Origin: Streptomyces echinatus
GTDB taxonomy: Bacteria > Actinomycetota > Actinomycetes > Streptomycetales > Streptomycetaceae
NCBI RefSeq assembly: GCF_014203595.1
Contig: NZ_JACHJK010000011.1
Location: forward strand, 248,001-312,000
Length of the DNA: 64,000 nt
Direction: 5' to 3'
Part shown: positions 25,622 to 33,348 of the stretch, piece by piece
How the letters are laid out: every line of letters starts with the position of its first letter
How positions within the stretch are numbered: position 1 is the stretch's first letter
Position numbers and translations under genes: made by a program
Notes under the pieces: model-generated
Database searches by the model: none
The model's input: only the letters and a program-made list of their open reading frames with translations
Told to the model about the DNA's origin: nothing

Positions 25622-25813
25622 TCACGCGGTGCGCTGAAGCCGGAGCCGGCGGGGGCGGTCGCTATGCGACTCGGCGGCCGGGGCGCCTTCGCCGGCGTTC
25701 CGGGCGCGGCGGGCGGCGCGGCGGGTCCGTACCGCCTCGCGGGCCAGGCGCTCCTGCTGGGCCGTGCGGCGCAGTTCGGCGGAACGGATCAGGTGCAGTT
25801 CGTACGCGTACAT
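25622..25813 (-). CDS. small basic hypothetical protein
   Basis: A 63-residue Arg-rich helical protein beginning MYAYELHLIRSAELRRTAQQERLAREAVRTRR. Short proteins with the MYAYELHxxRxxEL opening occur in many streptomycetes, without known function to my knowledge. A good ribosome-binding site (GAAGGA) lies six bases before the ATG and a hairpin follows the gene, so it looks like an independently transcribed small gene. The amphipathic Arg/Glu pattern suggests a single long helix or coiled coil. Nucleic-acid binding is possible but unsupported. Confidence 0.65.
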   Translation of the reverse strand: MYAYELHLIRSAELRRTAQQERLAREAVRTRRAARRARNAGEGAPAAESHSDRPRRLRLQRTA

Positions 25814-26009
25814 GGTGGGTCCTTCGGGAGATTCGGTGTCGTGCGTCGCTTTCCGCGATGCCTCTACCTTCGTCTCCCAGGGGGGTCCGCCACATCGGGA
25901 GAGTTCCGCATCTTCGGACGGCCGGCGGGCCGCACGCGCGCGTAAGGGGCCTCAGGACGTCCATAAGGTGGTCGCGGATTCCCTAAGGCCCCTGTGAGCT
26001 GCGGGTCTC

Positions 26010-26720
26010 TCAGCCTGCCGAGGGCAGTGCGAGCAGTGCGTCGGAGTACTTCAGGACGGCGAGGAGCAGCCCGACGACGCCGAGCGAGACGCCCGCCCAG
26101 GCGACCGACTTGATCCAGGCGGCCTGCGGACGGCCGGGGACACCGAACGCGGGCCGGGCCAGGACGACCACGCCGGTGATCAGAGCGGCCACCGCGAACA
26201 GGCCGGCCCACAGGGCGGTGGTGTGCCAGGAGTCGCCGTAGACCTCCTTGATCTGCGTGCCGACGCTCGCCGTGGTGGACGTCCGCAGCTGGCCGACGAG
26301 TTGCTCGCGGGCGGACGCGACGGTGCCGATCCAGCCGCCGCTGAGCGAGACCAGGCCCAGCGCCGCCGAGACGACGGCCCCGGCGCCCTGGCCGACCCCG
26401 GAGGGCACCTTCGCACCGGCGCCCTCCGCGGGGCCGTCCGCCTCGCCCGTCTCGTCCGTGTCGTGAGCGCCGTCTGCGTCGTGGGCGTCGGGGGCGGCCC
26501 CGCGGAGGGCGCCGTCCGCGCCGGCCCCGCCCTCACCGCCTTCCCCGGCGTCCTCCGTGTGCCCGGTGGGTGCCGCGTCCGGAGTCCTCCCGGCGTCGCG
26601 CGCCCCGGTCTCCGTGGTTCCCGTGGCCCGTTCCTCCCCGGCGGCACCGGCCGCCGTCGTCCCGTCGTCCTTGCGCGCCTCGGTACCGGCCGCGGCGCCT
26701 TCCGCTGTCTTCGTTGCCAT
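26010..26720 (-). CDS. hypothetical membrane protein with long acidic N-terminal tail
   Basis: A 236-residue protein of unknown function. Residues 1-100 are low-complexity Ala/Gly/Glu/Asp/Thr (EDAGEGGEGGAGADGALR). A hydrophobic stretch SAALGLVSLSGGWIGTVAS follows near 120, then a short extracytoplasmic segment (REQLVGQLRTSTTASVGTQIKEVYGDSWH) and two clear transmembrane helices (TTALWAGLFAVAALITGVVVLA and SVAWAGVSLGVVGLLLAVL). ATG 26720 is preferred over an upstream in-frame start, though neither has a good ribosome-binding site. The neighbours do not suggest a role. Confidence 0.6.
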   Translation of the reverse strand: MATKTAEGAAAGTEARKDDGTTAAGAAGEERATGTTETGARDAGRTPDAAPTGHTEDAGEGGEGGAGADGALRGAAPDAHDADGAHDTDETGEADGPAEGAGAKVPSGVGQGAGAVVSAALGLVSLSGGWIGTVASAREQLVGQLRTSTTASVGTQIKEVYGDSWHTTALWAGLFAVAALITGVVVLARPAFGVPGRPQAAWIKSVAWAGVSLGVVGLLLAVLKYSDALLALPSAG

Positions 26721-26755
26721 GCCCGGCACCGTACGGACGCTGTCTGAGAGGTCTC

Positions 26756-27331
26756 TTAATGATCGTTGTGCCCGGTACGCGCGCGTGCCGCACGCCATTC
26801 GGGCGCGAGCACCGCCCAGATCTCGGTGCTGGTGCGCACGCCCCGGTGCCGGTAGTTCTCGCGGAGCACGCCCTCGCGGGTCATGCCGAGGCGCCGGGCC
26901 ACGTTGATGCTCGGCTCATTGGCCGAGGACACGTGCCACTCCACCCGGTGCATGCCGCGCTCCTCGAAGGCCCAGTCGAACAGCACCCGCATGCCGCGCG
27001 TGACCAGTCCGCGCCCGGCCGCCGCCGGCTCCAGCCAGCAGCCGGCCTCGCAGACCCCGCCGGGGGTGTCCCAGACGCGGAACAGCAGCCCGCCGACGAG
27101 CTTGCCGTCCAGCCAGATCCCGTGCAGGCTGCCGGCGTCGGCGGCGCGCTTGTCGGCGTACGACTTGATCCAGGCATGGGCGCCGTCGAGATCGGACACC
27201 GCGTCCGCGAGTCCGATGTGCCGGCCGATGAACTCCCGCCCCCGGTCTATGTTGGCGAGGACCTCCTCGGCGTGCCACACCTCGAGGGGCCGCAGTTCGG
27301 CGCCGTCGTCACCGAGCGGTGTCGCGTACAT
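26756..27331 (-). CDS. GNAT N-acetyltransferase, RimJ/RimL type
   Basis: A 191-residue acetyl-CoA-dependent acetyltransferase. It has the RimL-like arrangement ELRPLEVWHAEEVLANIDRGREF at the start, the substrate/core strand HGIWLDGKLVGGLLFRVWD, the CoA-binding region GCWLEPAAAGRGLVTRGMRVLFDWAFEE and the late HVSSANEPSINVARRLGMTREGVLREN block. Homologues acetylate ribosomal-protein N-termini, small amines or antibiotics; this one cannot be assigned. ATG 27331 is chosen for its upstream GGAAGGA and because it starts the fold directly. Confidence 0.85.
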   Translation of the reverse strand: MYATPLGDDGAELRPLEVWHAEEVLANIDRGREFIGRHIGLADAVSDLDGAHAWIKSYADKRAADAGSLHGIWLDGKLVGGLLFRVWDTPGGVCEAGCWLEPAAAGRGLVTRGMRVLFDWAFEERGMHRVEWHVSSANEPSINVARRLGMTREGVLRENYRHRGVRTSTEIWAVLAPEWRAARARTGHNDH

Positions 27332-27485
27332 CGTGCCGTCTTCCTTCCGCAGTACGTCCCGGCCGAGCCTCTCACACGGCACGACACCCCCGGCGGGGCC
27401 CACTGCCGGCGCCAGTGGTGACCACGACGAGCACGGCCCGGCCGACCGTCGGGGTGGGCGGCCGTCGGGGCGCGGCGACGGGACG

Positions 27486-27857
27486 TCAGTCGAACTGGTC
27501 GCCGAGTGCCATGACCATCGTCCCGGCGACCAGCAGCCACAGGGCCCTGCGGGTGCGGCCCCGGGATCCGAGCACCGCCCCGAGCGCGCACCCGGCGGCC
27601 CCCAGGGCGTAGGCGGCGGGCACCAGCGCCGGGGCGGAACCGGCCGCCCGGAGCAGGGCGGCGGCCAGCCCGGCCAGCGTCAGCAACGCGCCGGTGCCGA
27701 CGGCCGTCCAGCGGGCCCGCCGGGCGTCCCCGGCGTACTCCTCGTCGTCCTCGGGGACTTCGGCGTCCCCGGTGTCCCCCGTGGCCCCGCTGTCCCCGGC
27801 GGCTTCGGCCTCCGCGGCTATGACGGGCTCGGTATCGGAATCGGTGCGTCCACTCAT
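27486..27857 (-). CDS. small integral membrane protein, hypothetical
   Basis: A 123-residue protein. The first 48 residues are acidic and Ala/Gly-rich (ending AEVPEDDEEYAGDARRARW), followed by three predicted transmembrane helices (AVGTGALLTLAGLAAALLRAAG, ALVPAAYALGAAGCALGAVLG, ALWLLVAGTMVMALGDQF). It lies downstream of gatB on the same strand but beyond a strong terminator. Function unknown. Confidence 0.6.
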   Translation of the reverse strand: MSGRTDSDTEPVIAAEAEAAGDSGATGDTGDAEVPEDDEEYAGDARRARWTAVGTGALLTLAGLAAALLRAAGSAPALVPAAYALGAAGCALGAVLGSRGRTRRALWLLVAGTMVMALGDQFD

Positions 27858-27926
27858 GGCGGGCGAGCGTACCGCCTCCGGTACGCGAACCCGGGTGCGG
27901 GGCGGCGCCGGGACCGGCAGGGCAGA

Positions 27927-27963
27927 CGTACGGCCCCGGAGGGCGTGCCTCCGGGGCCGTACG
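27927..27963 (-). terminator. strong terminator after gatB
   Basis: 16-bp perfect stem (opening CGTACGGCCCCGGAGG) with a five-base loop, 13 bases after the gatB stop codon. It closes the gat operon. Confidence 0.85.
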
Positions 27964-27976
27964 GCGCGGTGCGGGC

Positions 27977-29491
27977 TCAGCCCTCGCTGACGCCCAGCTT
28001 CTCCAGGATCAGCTCCTTGACGCGGGCCGCGTCGGCCTGGCCACGGGTGGCCTTCATGACCGCGCCCACCAGGGCGCCGGCCGCGGCCACCTTGCCGCCG
28101 CGGATCTTGTCCGCGACGCCCGGGTTGCCGGCGATGGCCTCGTCGACCGCCGTACCGAGCGCGGAGTCGTCGGAGACGACCTTCAGACCGCGCTTGTCGA
28201 CGACCTCGTCCGGGGTGCCCTCGCCCGCGAGGACGCCCTCGATGACCTGACGGGCCAGCTTGTCGTTCAGGTCACCCTTCGCGACCAGCTCGGTGACCCG
28301 GGCCACCTGCTGCGGCGTGATGGCCAGCTCGTCCAGGGACGTGCCGGACTCGTTGGCGCTGCGCGCCAGCTCGCCCATCCACCACTTGCGGGCGGACGCC
28401 GCGTCGGCACCGGCGTCGATCGTGGCGACGATCGGGTCCAGCGCGCCGGCGTTGAGGATCGCCTGCATGTCGGTGGCGGAGATGCCCCACTCGGCGAGCA
28501 GCCGGGTGCGGCGGGCCAGCGGCAGCTCCGGCAGGGCCCCGCGGATCTCCTCGACCCACTCGCGCGAGGGGGCGACGGGGACCAGGTCGGGCTCCGGGAA
28601 GTACCGGTAGTCCTCGGCCTCCTCCTTCACGCGGCCCGAGGTCGTGGACCCGGTGTCCTCGTGGAAGTGGCGGGTCTCCTGGATGATCGTGCCGCCCGAG
28701 GACAGCACGGCCGCGTGCCGCTGGATCTCGAAGCGGGCCGCACGCTCCACGGACCGCAGCGAGTTGACGTTCTTCGTCTCCGAGCGGGTGCCGAACTTCT
28801 CGGTGCCGTTCGGGCGCAGCGACAGGTTCACGTCGCAGCGCATCTGGCCCATCTCCATGCGGGCCTCGGACACGCCGAGGGCCCGGATGAGCTCGCGCAG
28901 CTCGCGGACGTACGCCTTCGCCACCTCGGGGGCGCGCTCGCCGGCGCCCTCGATGGGCTTGGTGACGATCTCGATGAGCGGGATGCCCGCGCGGTTGTAG
29001 TCGAGGAGGGAGTGCGAGGCGCCGTGGATACGGCCCGTCGCGCCGCCGACGTGCGTCGACTTGCCGGTGTCCTCCTCCATGTGGGCGCGCTCGATCTCCA
29101 CGCGGAAGGTCTCGCCGTCCTCCAGCTGTACGTCGAGGTAGCCGTTGAAGGCGATCGGCTCGTCGTACTGGGAGGTCTGGAAGTTCTTCGGCATGTCCGG
29201 ATAGAAGTAGTTCTTCCGGGCGAAGCGGCACCACTCGGCGATCTCGCAGTTCAGCGCGAGACCGATCTTGATGGCGGACTCGACGCCGGTCGCGTTGACG
29301 ACCGGGAGCGCGCCGGGCAGGCCGAGGCAGACCGGGCAGGTCTGCGAGTTGGCGTCGGCACCGAGCGCGGTCGAACAGCCGCAGAACATCTTGGTCTTGG
29401 TGCCGAGTTCGACATGGACCTCAAGGCCCATGACGGGGTCGTACGACGCCAGCGCGTCCTCGTACGACACCAGGTCGGTCGTGGTGGTCAC
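27977..29491 (-). CDS. gatB: Asp-tRNA(Asn)/Glu-tRNA(Gln) amidotransferase subunit B
   Basis: A 504-residue tRNA-binding subunit of GatCAB, which amidates misacylated Glu-tRNA(Gln) and Asp-tRNA(Asn). The cradle domain (PVMGLEVHVELGTKTKMFCGCS) contains Zn-binding cysteines (CGC, then CPVCLG), followed by the conserved ARKNYFYPDMPKNFQTSQYDEPI and DYNRAGIPLIEIVT blocks. The C-terminal helical and YqeY tail domains end in KGDLNDKLARQVIEGVLAGEG and LVGAVMKATRGQADA. The GTG start has AGAGGG upstream. It is the last gene of gatC-gatA-(small ORF)-gatB, ended by the hairpin. Confidence 0.96.
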   Translation of the reverse strand: MTTTTDLVSYEDALASYDPVMGLEVHVELGTKTKMFCGCSTALGADANSQTCPVCLGLPGALPVVNATGVESAIKIGLALNCEIAEWCRFARKNYFYPDMPKNFQTSQYDEPIAFNGYLDVQLEDGETFRVEIERAHMEEDTGKSTHVGGATGRIHGASHSLLDYNRAGIPLIEIVTKPIEGAGERAPEVAKAYVRELRELIRALGVSEARMEMGQMRCDVNLSLRPNGTEKFGTRSETKNVNSLRSVERAARFEIQRHAAVLSSGGTIIQETRHFHEDTGSTTSGRVKEEAEDYRYFPEPDLVPVAPSREWVEEIRGALPELPLARRTRLLAEWGISATDMQAILNAGALDPIVATIDAGADAASARKWWMGELARSANESGTSLDELAITPQQVARVTELVAKGDLNDKLARQVIEGVLAGEGTPDEVVDKRGLKVVSDDSALGTAVDEAIAGNPGVADKIRGGKVAAAGALVGAVMKATRGQADAARVKELILEKLGVSEG

Positions 29492-29506
29492 GGTGAAACT
29501 TCCCTC

Positions 29507-29742
29507 TCAGCCCAGCAGGACGTCGTCGTCGCCCAGCCGCTTCAGCTCGCGGTAGAGGATGGCGAGGCCGGTGGCGATGCCGGCGGCGGTGACGACGGCG
29601 TCGACGAGCCGCAGCGTGTCGTTATCGGCGCGGGCCTTCTTGATCTGCTTCACGGCGCCGAACGCGCCGAACGCGGTGGCGGCCATGGACAGGTACGTAC
29701 CGGACTTGGACTTCTTGAAGCCCTTGGCCTTGGTCAGTGCGC

Positions 29743-29746
<4 letters not shown>
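29507..29746 (-). CDS. small membrane protein embedded in the gat operon
   Basis: A 79-residue protein starting (GTG) SALTKAKGFKKSKSGTYLS. It has a Lys-rich N-terminus and two hydrophobic segments (TYLSMAATAFGAFGAV and LVDAVVTAAGIATGLAILYREL) separated by KKARADNDT, ending DDDVLLG. The start codon overlaps the gatA stop as GTGA, with GGAGG ten bases upstream, implying translational coupling. gatB begins 16 bases further on. This small gene sits in the same place in other streptomycetes as far as I recall. Function unknown; two-helix hairpin topology is inferred. Confidence 0.75.
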
Positions 29747-31242
<1,496 letters not shown>

Positions 31243-31247
31243 GGCGG

Positions 31248-31544
31248 TCACTCCTCCCCCAGGATCTGCGGCACCTTGAAACGCTGCTGCTCCTGGGCGG
31301 GGGCGCCGGAGAGCGCCTGCTCGGGGGTGAGCGAGGGACGGACCTCGTCCGGCCGCATGACGTTCGTCAGGGGCAGCGGGTGCGAGGTCGGCGGTACGTC
31401 TTGGTCGGCGACCTCGCTGACGCGGGCGACCGCGCCGATGATGTCGTCCAGCTGGCCTGCGAAGTGATCGAGTTCTTCGGGCTTCAGCTCCAGACGCGCC
31501 AGCCGGGCGAGGTGGGCGACCTCCTCGCGCGTGATGCTCGGCAT
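31248..31544 (-). CDS. gatC: Asp-tRNA(Asn)/Glu-tRNA(Gln) amidotransferase subunit C
   Basis: A 98-residue stabilising subunit of GatCAB. It has the family opening ITREEVAHLARLARLELKPEELDHFAGQLDDIIGAV, followed by the extended wrap segment ending PLTNVMRPDEVRPSLTPEQALSGAPAQEQQRFKVPQIL. The length is standard. First gene of the operon: the promoter must lie in the 115-base gap between it and the cupin gene. The stop is five bases from the gatA ATG. Confidence 0.96.
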   Translation of the reverse strand: MPSITREEVAHLARLARLELKPEELDHFAGQLDDIIGAVARVSEVADQDVPPTSHPLPLTNVMRPDEVRPSLTPEQALSGAPAQEQQRFKVPQILGEE

Positions 31545-31659
31545 GCAGCGATCCTCTGGGGTGAGTGTGTGTGGTTTGGGCCCAATCCTATGGGGCGGGG
31601 CCCGGTGCCCGTGAAACGGTTTCCCCGGGCACCGTCCTCACCCGTGGTTCACGGGCGGC

Positions 31660-32154
31660 TCACCGGTGGCGGCCGTCCCACGTCTCGCTCTTCAGGAAGT
31701 GGTTGTCGTACAGCTCCTGGACCTCCAGCAGGCTCTCCGGGGTGGCCTCGCCGAGGCGGATGCGCTGGAGGTGGCGGAAGTACTCGAAGCGCTCGACGCC
31801 CGGGGCGATGACGATGAGCAGGTCGGCGGTGCTGCCGGGCGCGGCGGCGAAGGCGTGCGGCCGGTCCGGCGGGACGATGATCAGGTCGCCGCGCGCGGCG
31901 GTGACGATGTCGTCGCCGGAGAGGACCTCGGCCTCGCCGTCGAGCAGGAAGAACATCTCGGCCGAGTTGTGGTGGACGTGCGGGCGGGCGCCGTCGGCAC
32001 CCTCGGCGAGGGTGACCCGCACGGTGGACAGCGCGCCGCCGCTGGCGCTGCTGTCGGCCAGCAGCCTGACTCCGACCGGAGCACCGCCGAGGACCTCGGC
32101 CTCGGCGTCCCGGACCAGTACGGTCTCGTCGAACCGGGGCACGAACAGCGACAT
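31660..32154 (-). CDS. cupin-domain protein
   Basis: A 164-residue double-stranded beta-helix protein. The cupin motif 1 is ARPHVHHNSAEMFFLLDGEAEV (metal-binding His, His and Glu at about 59-66), with motif 2 PPDRPHAFAAAPGSTADLLIV giving the last His. A helical tail (RFEYFRHLQRIRLGEATPESL) follows. Could be a small-molecule dioxygenase, isomerase or sensor; not assignable. It lies 25 bases after the DUF4267 gene on the same strand and probably shares its TetR-controlled transcript. Confidence 0.8.
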   Translation of the reverse strand: MSLFVPRFDETVLVRDAEAEVLGGAPVGVRLLADSSASGGALSTVRVTLAEGADGARPHVHHNSAEMFFLLDGEAEVLSGDDIVTAARGDLIIVPPDRPHAFAAAPGSTADLLIVIAPGVERFEYFRHLQRIRLGEATPESLLEVQELYDNHFLKSETWDGRHR

Positions 32155-32179
32155 GGTGGATTCCCCCTAACAGGTGTCG

Positions 32180-32551
32180 TCAGACCGCGAAGAGCAGTCC
32201 GGCGCTGATCAGCACAACGATCGCGGTGGCGAAGTGGATCCCGAAGGCGACGGCTTTCGCGCCGCCGTTCCGCAGGACTATCAGAGTGTCGAAGAGCGGC
32301 ACCAGTGCCACGCAGACCATGAACCAGGCCTCGGCCCGGGCTCCCGCGAAGGCGAGCAGGGCGAGCCCCATGACACCGAAGGTGCCGTCCCGGAGGCCCT
32401 TGACCGACAGGTAGGCGCGGGCGTCTCCGCGCGGGTCGGCCGGGACGCCGTAGCCGGCCGCGGCGGGGCCGGGCTGGAACCGGAACCGGTAGCCGAGGAA
32501 CACGCAGAACAGGTCGAGCAGGACGGCCAGGATGTACGCGGTGACGGTCAT
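32180..32551 (-). CDS. DUF4267-type four-helix membrane protein
   Basis: A 123-residue protein with four hydrophobic helices (AYILAVLLDLFCVFLGYRF, FGVMGLALLAFAGA, AWFMVCVALVPLFDTLIVL, VAFGIHFATAIVVLISAGLLF) and a conserved loop DARAYLSVKGLRDGTFG, which I recognise as DUF4267. Proteins of this group are usually encoded beside a TetR regulator, as here. Function unknown; a small transport or stress role is speculation. The ATG has AGGAGAG just upstream, and operator 32565-32577 lies within 26 bases of the start. Confidence 0.75.
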   Translation of the reverse strand: MTVTAYILAVLLDLFCVFLGYRFRFQPGPAAAGYGVPADPRGDARAYLSVKGLRDGTFGVMGLALLAFAGARAEAWFMVCVALVPLFDTLIVLRNGGAKAVAFGIHFATAIVVLISAGLLFAV

Positions 32552-32564
32552 GTCTCTCTCCTCG

Positions 32565-32577
32565 CTAGCAACGCTAG
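32565..32577. promoter_or_regulatory. TetR operator 1 (CTAGCAACGCTAG)
   Basis: Inverted repeat CTAGC-AAC-GCTAG next to the DUF4267 ribosome-binding site. It matches operator 2 at 12 of 13 positions, with centres 50 bases apart. Confidence 0.6.
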
Positions 32578-32602
32578 GGACAGGAGCGAAGCTAGCAGAG
32601 CG

Positions 32603-32630
32603 TCGACAGATTGGCTAGCGACGCTAGAAT
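32603..32630 (+). promoter_or_regulatory. TetR gene promoter overlapped by operator 2 (leaderless)
   Basis: -35 TCGACA (32603-32608), 16-base spacer, -10 TAGAAT (32625-32630), then seven bases to the ATG at 32638, which has no ribosome-binding site; the mRNA should be leaderless. The palindrome CTAGCGACGCTAG (32615-32627) covers the spacer and -10, which predicts autorepression. Confidence 0.6.
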
Positions 32631-32637
32631 CTTTGTC

Positions 32638-33216
32638 ATGTCGATCCAGACGCGCCGGGAGCGCGAACGAGCTAAACGCGAGCGGCTGATCGTCACGGCC
32701 GCACGGGAACTGGCGGAGACCGAGGGCTGGGCGGCGGTGACGACGCGGAGACTGGCCGCCGAGATCGAGTACAGCCAGCCGGTCCTCTACAGCCACTTCA
32801 AGGGCAAGGAGGCGATCATGGCGGCGGTCGCGGTGCAGGGCTGCGCCGACCTGGCGGTGGAGCTGCGGCAGGCCCGCGCGGCGGCCCCGGGTGTACGGGA
32901 GGAGCTGGCGGCGGTGGCGGGGACGTACACGTCCTTCGCTCGGCGCAGGCCCGCCCTCTACGACGCGATGTTCACGCATCTGGTGCCCCTGCCGTTCGCC
33001 ACGGAGGAGGCGCCGGCACCGCTGCGCGAGGCGTTCGGCCAGCTGCTGGCCGTCGTGGAGCCGATCGCGTCCGGGGGCGAGGACCCGGGCCTGCTCACGG
33101 AGACGTTCTGGGCGGCGCTGCACGGCCTGGCGACGCTGATGCGGAGCGGACGGCTGCCGGAGTCTGCGCACGAGACACGTCTGGCTCTGCTGATCGGCCA
33201 CTTCACGGGCGGCTGA
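32638..33216 (+). CDS. TetR-family regulator
   Basis: A 192-residue TetR/AcrR repressor. The N-terminal DNA-binding domain (RLIVTAARELAETEGWAAVT then LAAEIEYSQPVLYSHFKGKE) is at about 15-60, with the residues YSQPVLYSHF typical of the recognition helix. The C-terminal WHG-like domain (SFARRRPALYDAMFTHLVP) binds an unknown ligand. Encoded divergently from the DUF4267-cupin pair with two matching operators, it probably controls both sides. A seven-base-arm hairpin follows the gene. Confidence 0.88.
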   Translation: MSIQTRRERERAKRERLIVTAARELAETEGWAAVTTRRLAAEIEYSQPVLYSHFKGKEAIMAAVAVQGCADLAVELRQARAAAPGVREELAAVAGTYTSFARRRPALYDAMFTHLVPLPFATEEAPAPLREAFGQLLAVVEPIASGGEDPGLLTETFWAALHGLATLMRSGRLPESAHETRLALLIGHFTGG

Positions 33217-33231
33217 GCACCCCGGAGGACA

Positions 33232-33251
33232 CCGCCCGGGCGATCGGGCGG
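33232..33251 (+). terminator. hairpin after TetR gene
   Basis: CCGCCCG / CGGGCGG with a six-base loop, 15 bases after the TetR stop. Confidence 0.55.
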
Positions 33252-33254
33252 GGC

Positions 33255-33317
33255 GGGCGGCGGGCGGCGGGCAGCGGGCAGCGGGCAGCGGGCAGCGGGC
33301 AGCGGGCAGCGGGCAGC
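33255..33317. repeat. 7-bp tandem repeat, nine copies
   Basis: Two GGGCGGC units followed by seven perfect GGGCAGC units between the convergent TetR and RmdB-type genes. Seven-base periodicity and high identity suggest replication slippage; the copy number should be variable. Confidence 0.85.
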
Positions 33318-33348
33318 GGGCGGGCGAACGACCGGGCGGCCGGGAGAG

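Noticed and set aside
25814..26009. AGGGGCCT / AGGCCCCT inverted repeat as a riboswitch or attenuator
   Set aside because: Arms are only eight bases with a loop of about 35 and no downstream gene requiring it; too weak to call.
33255..33317. CRISPR array
   Set aside because: Units are seven bases with no spacers; it is a microsatellite.
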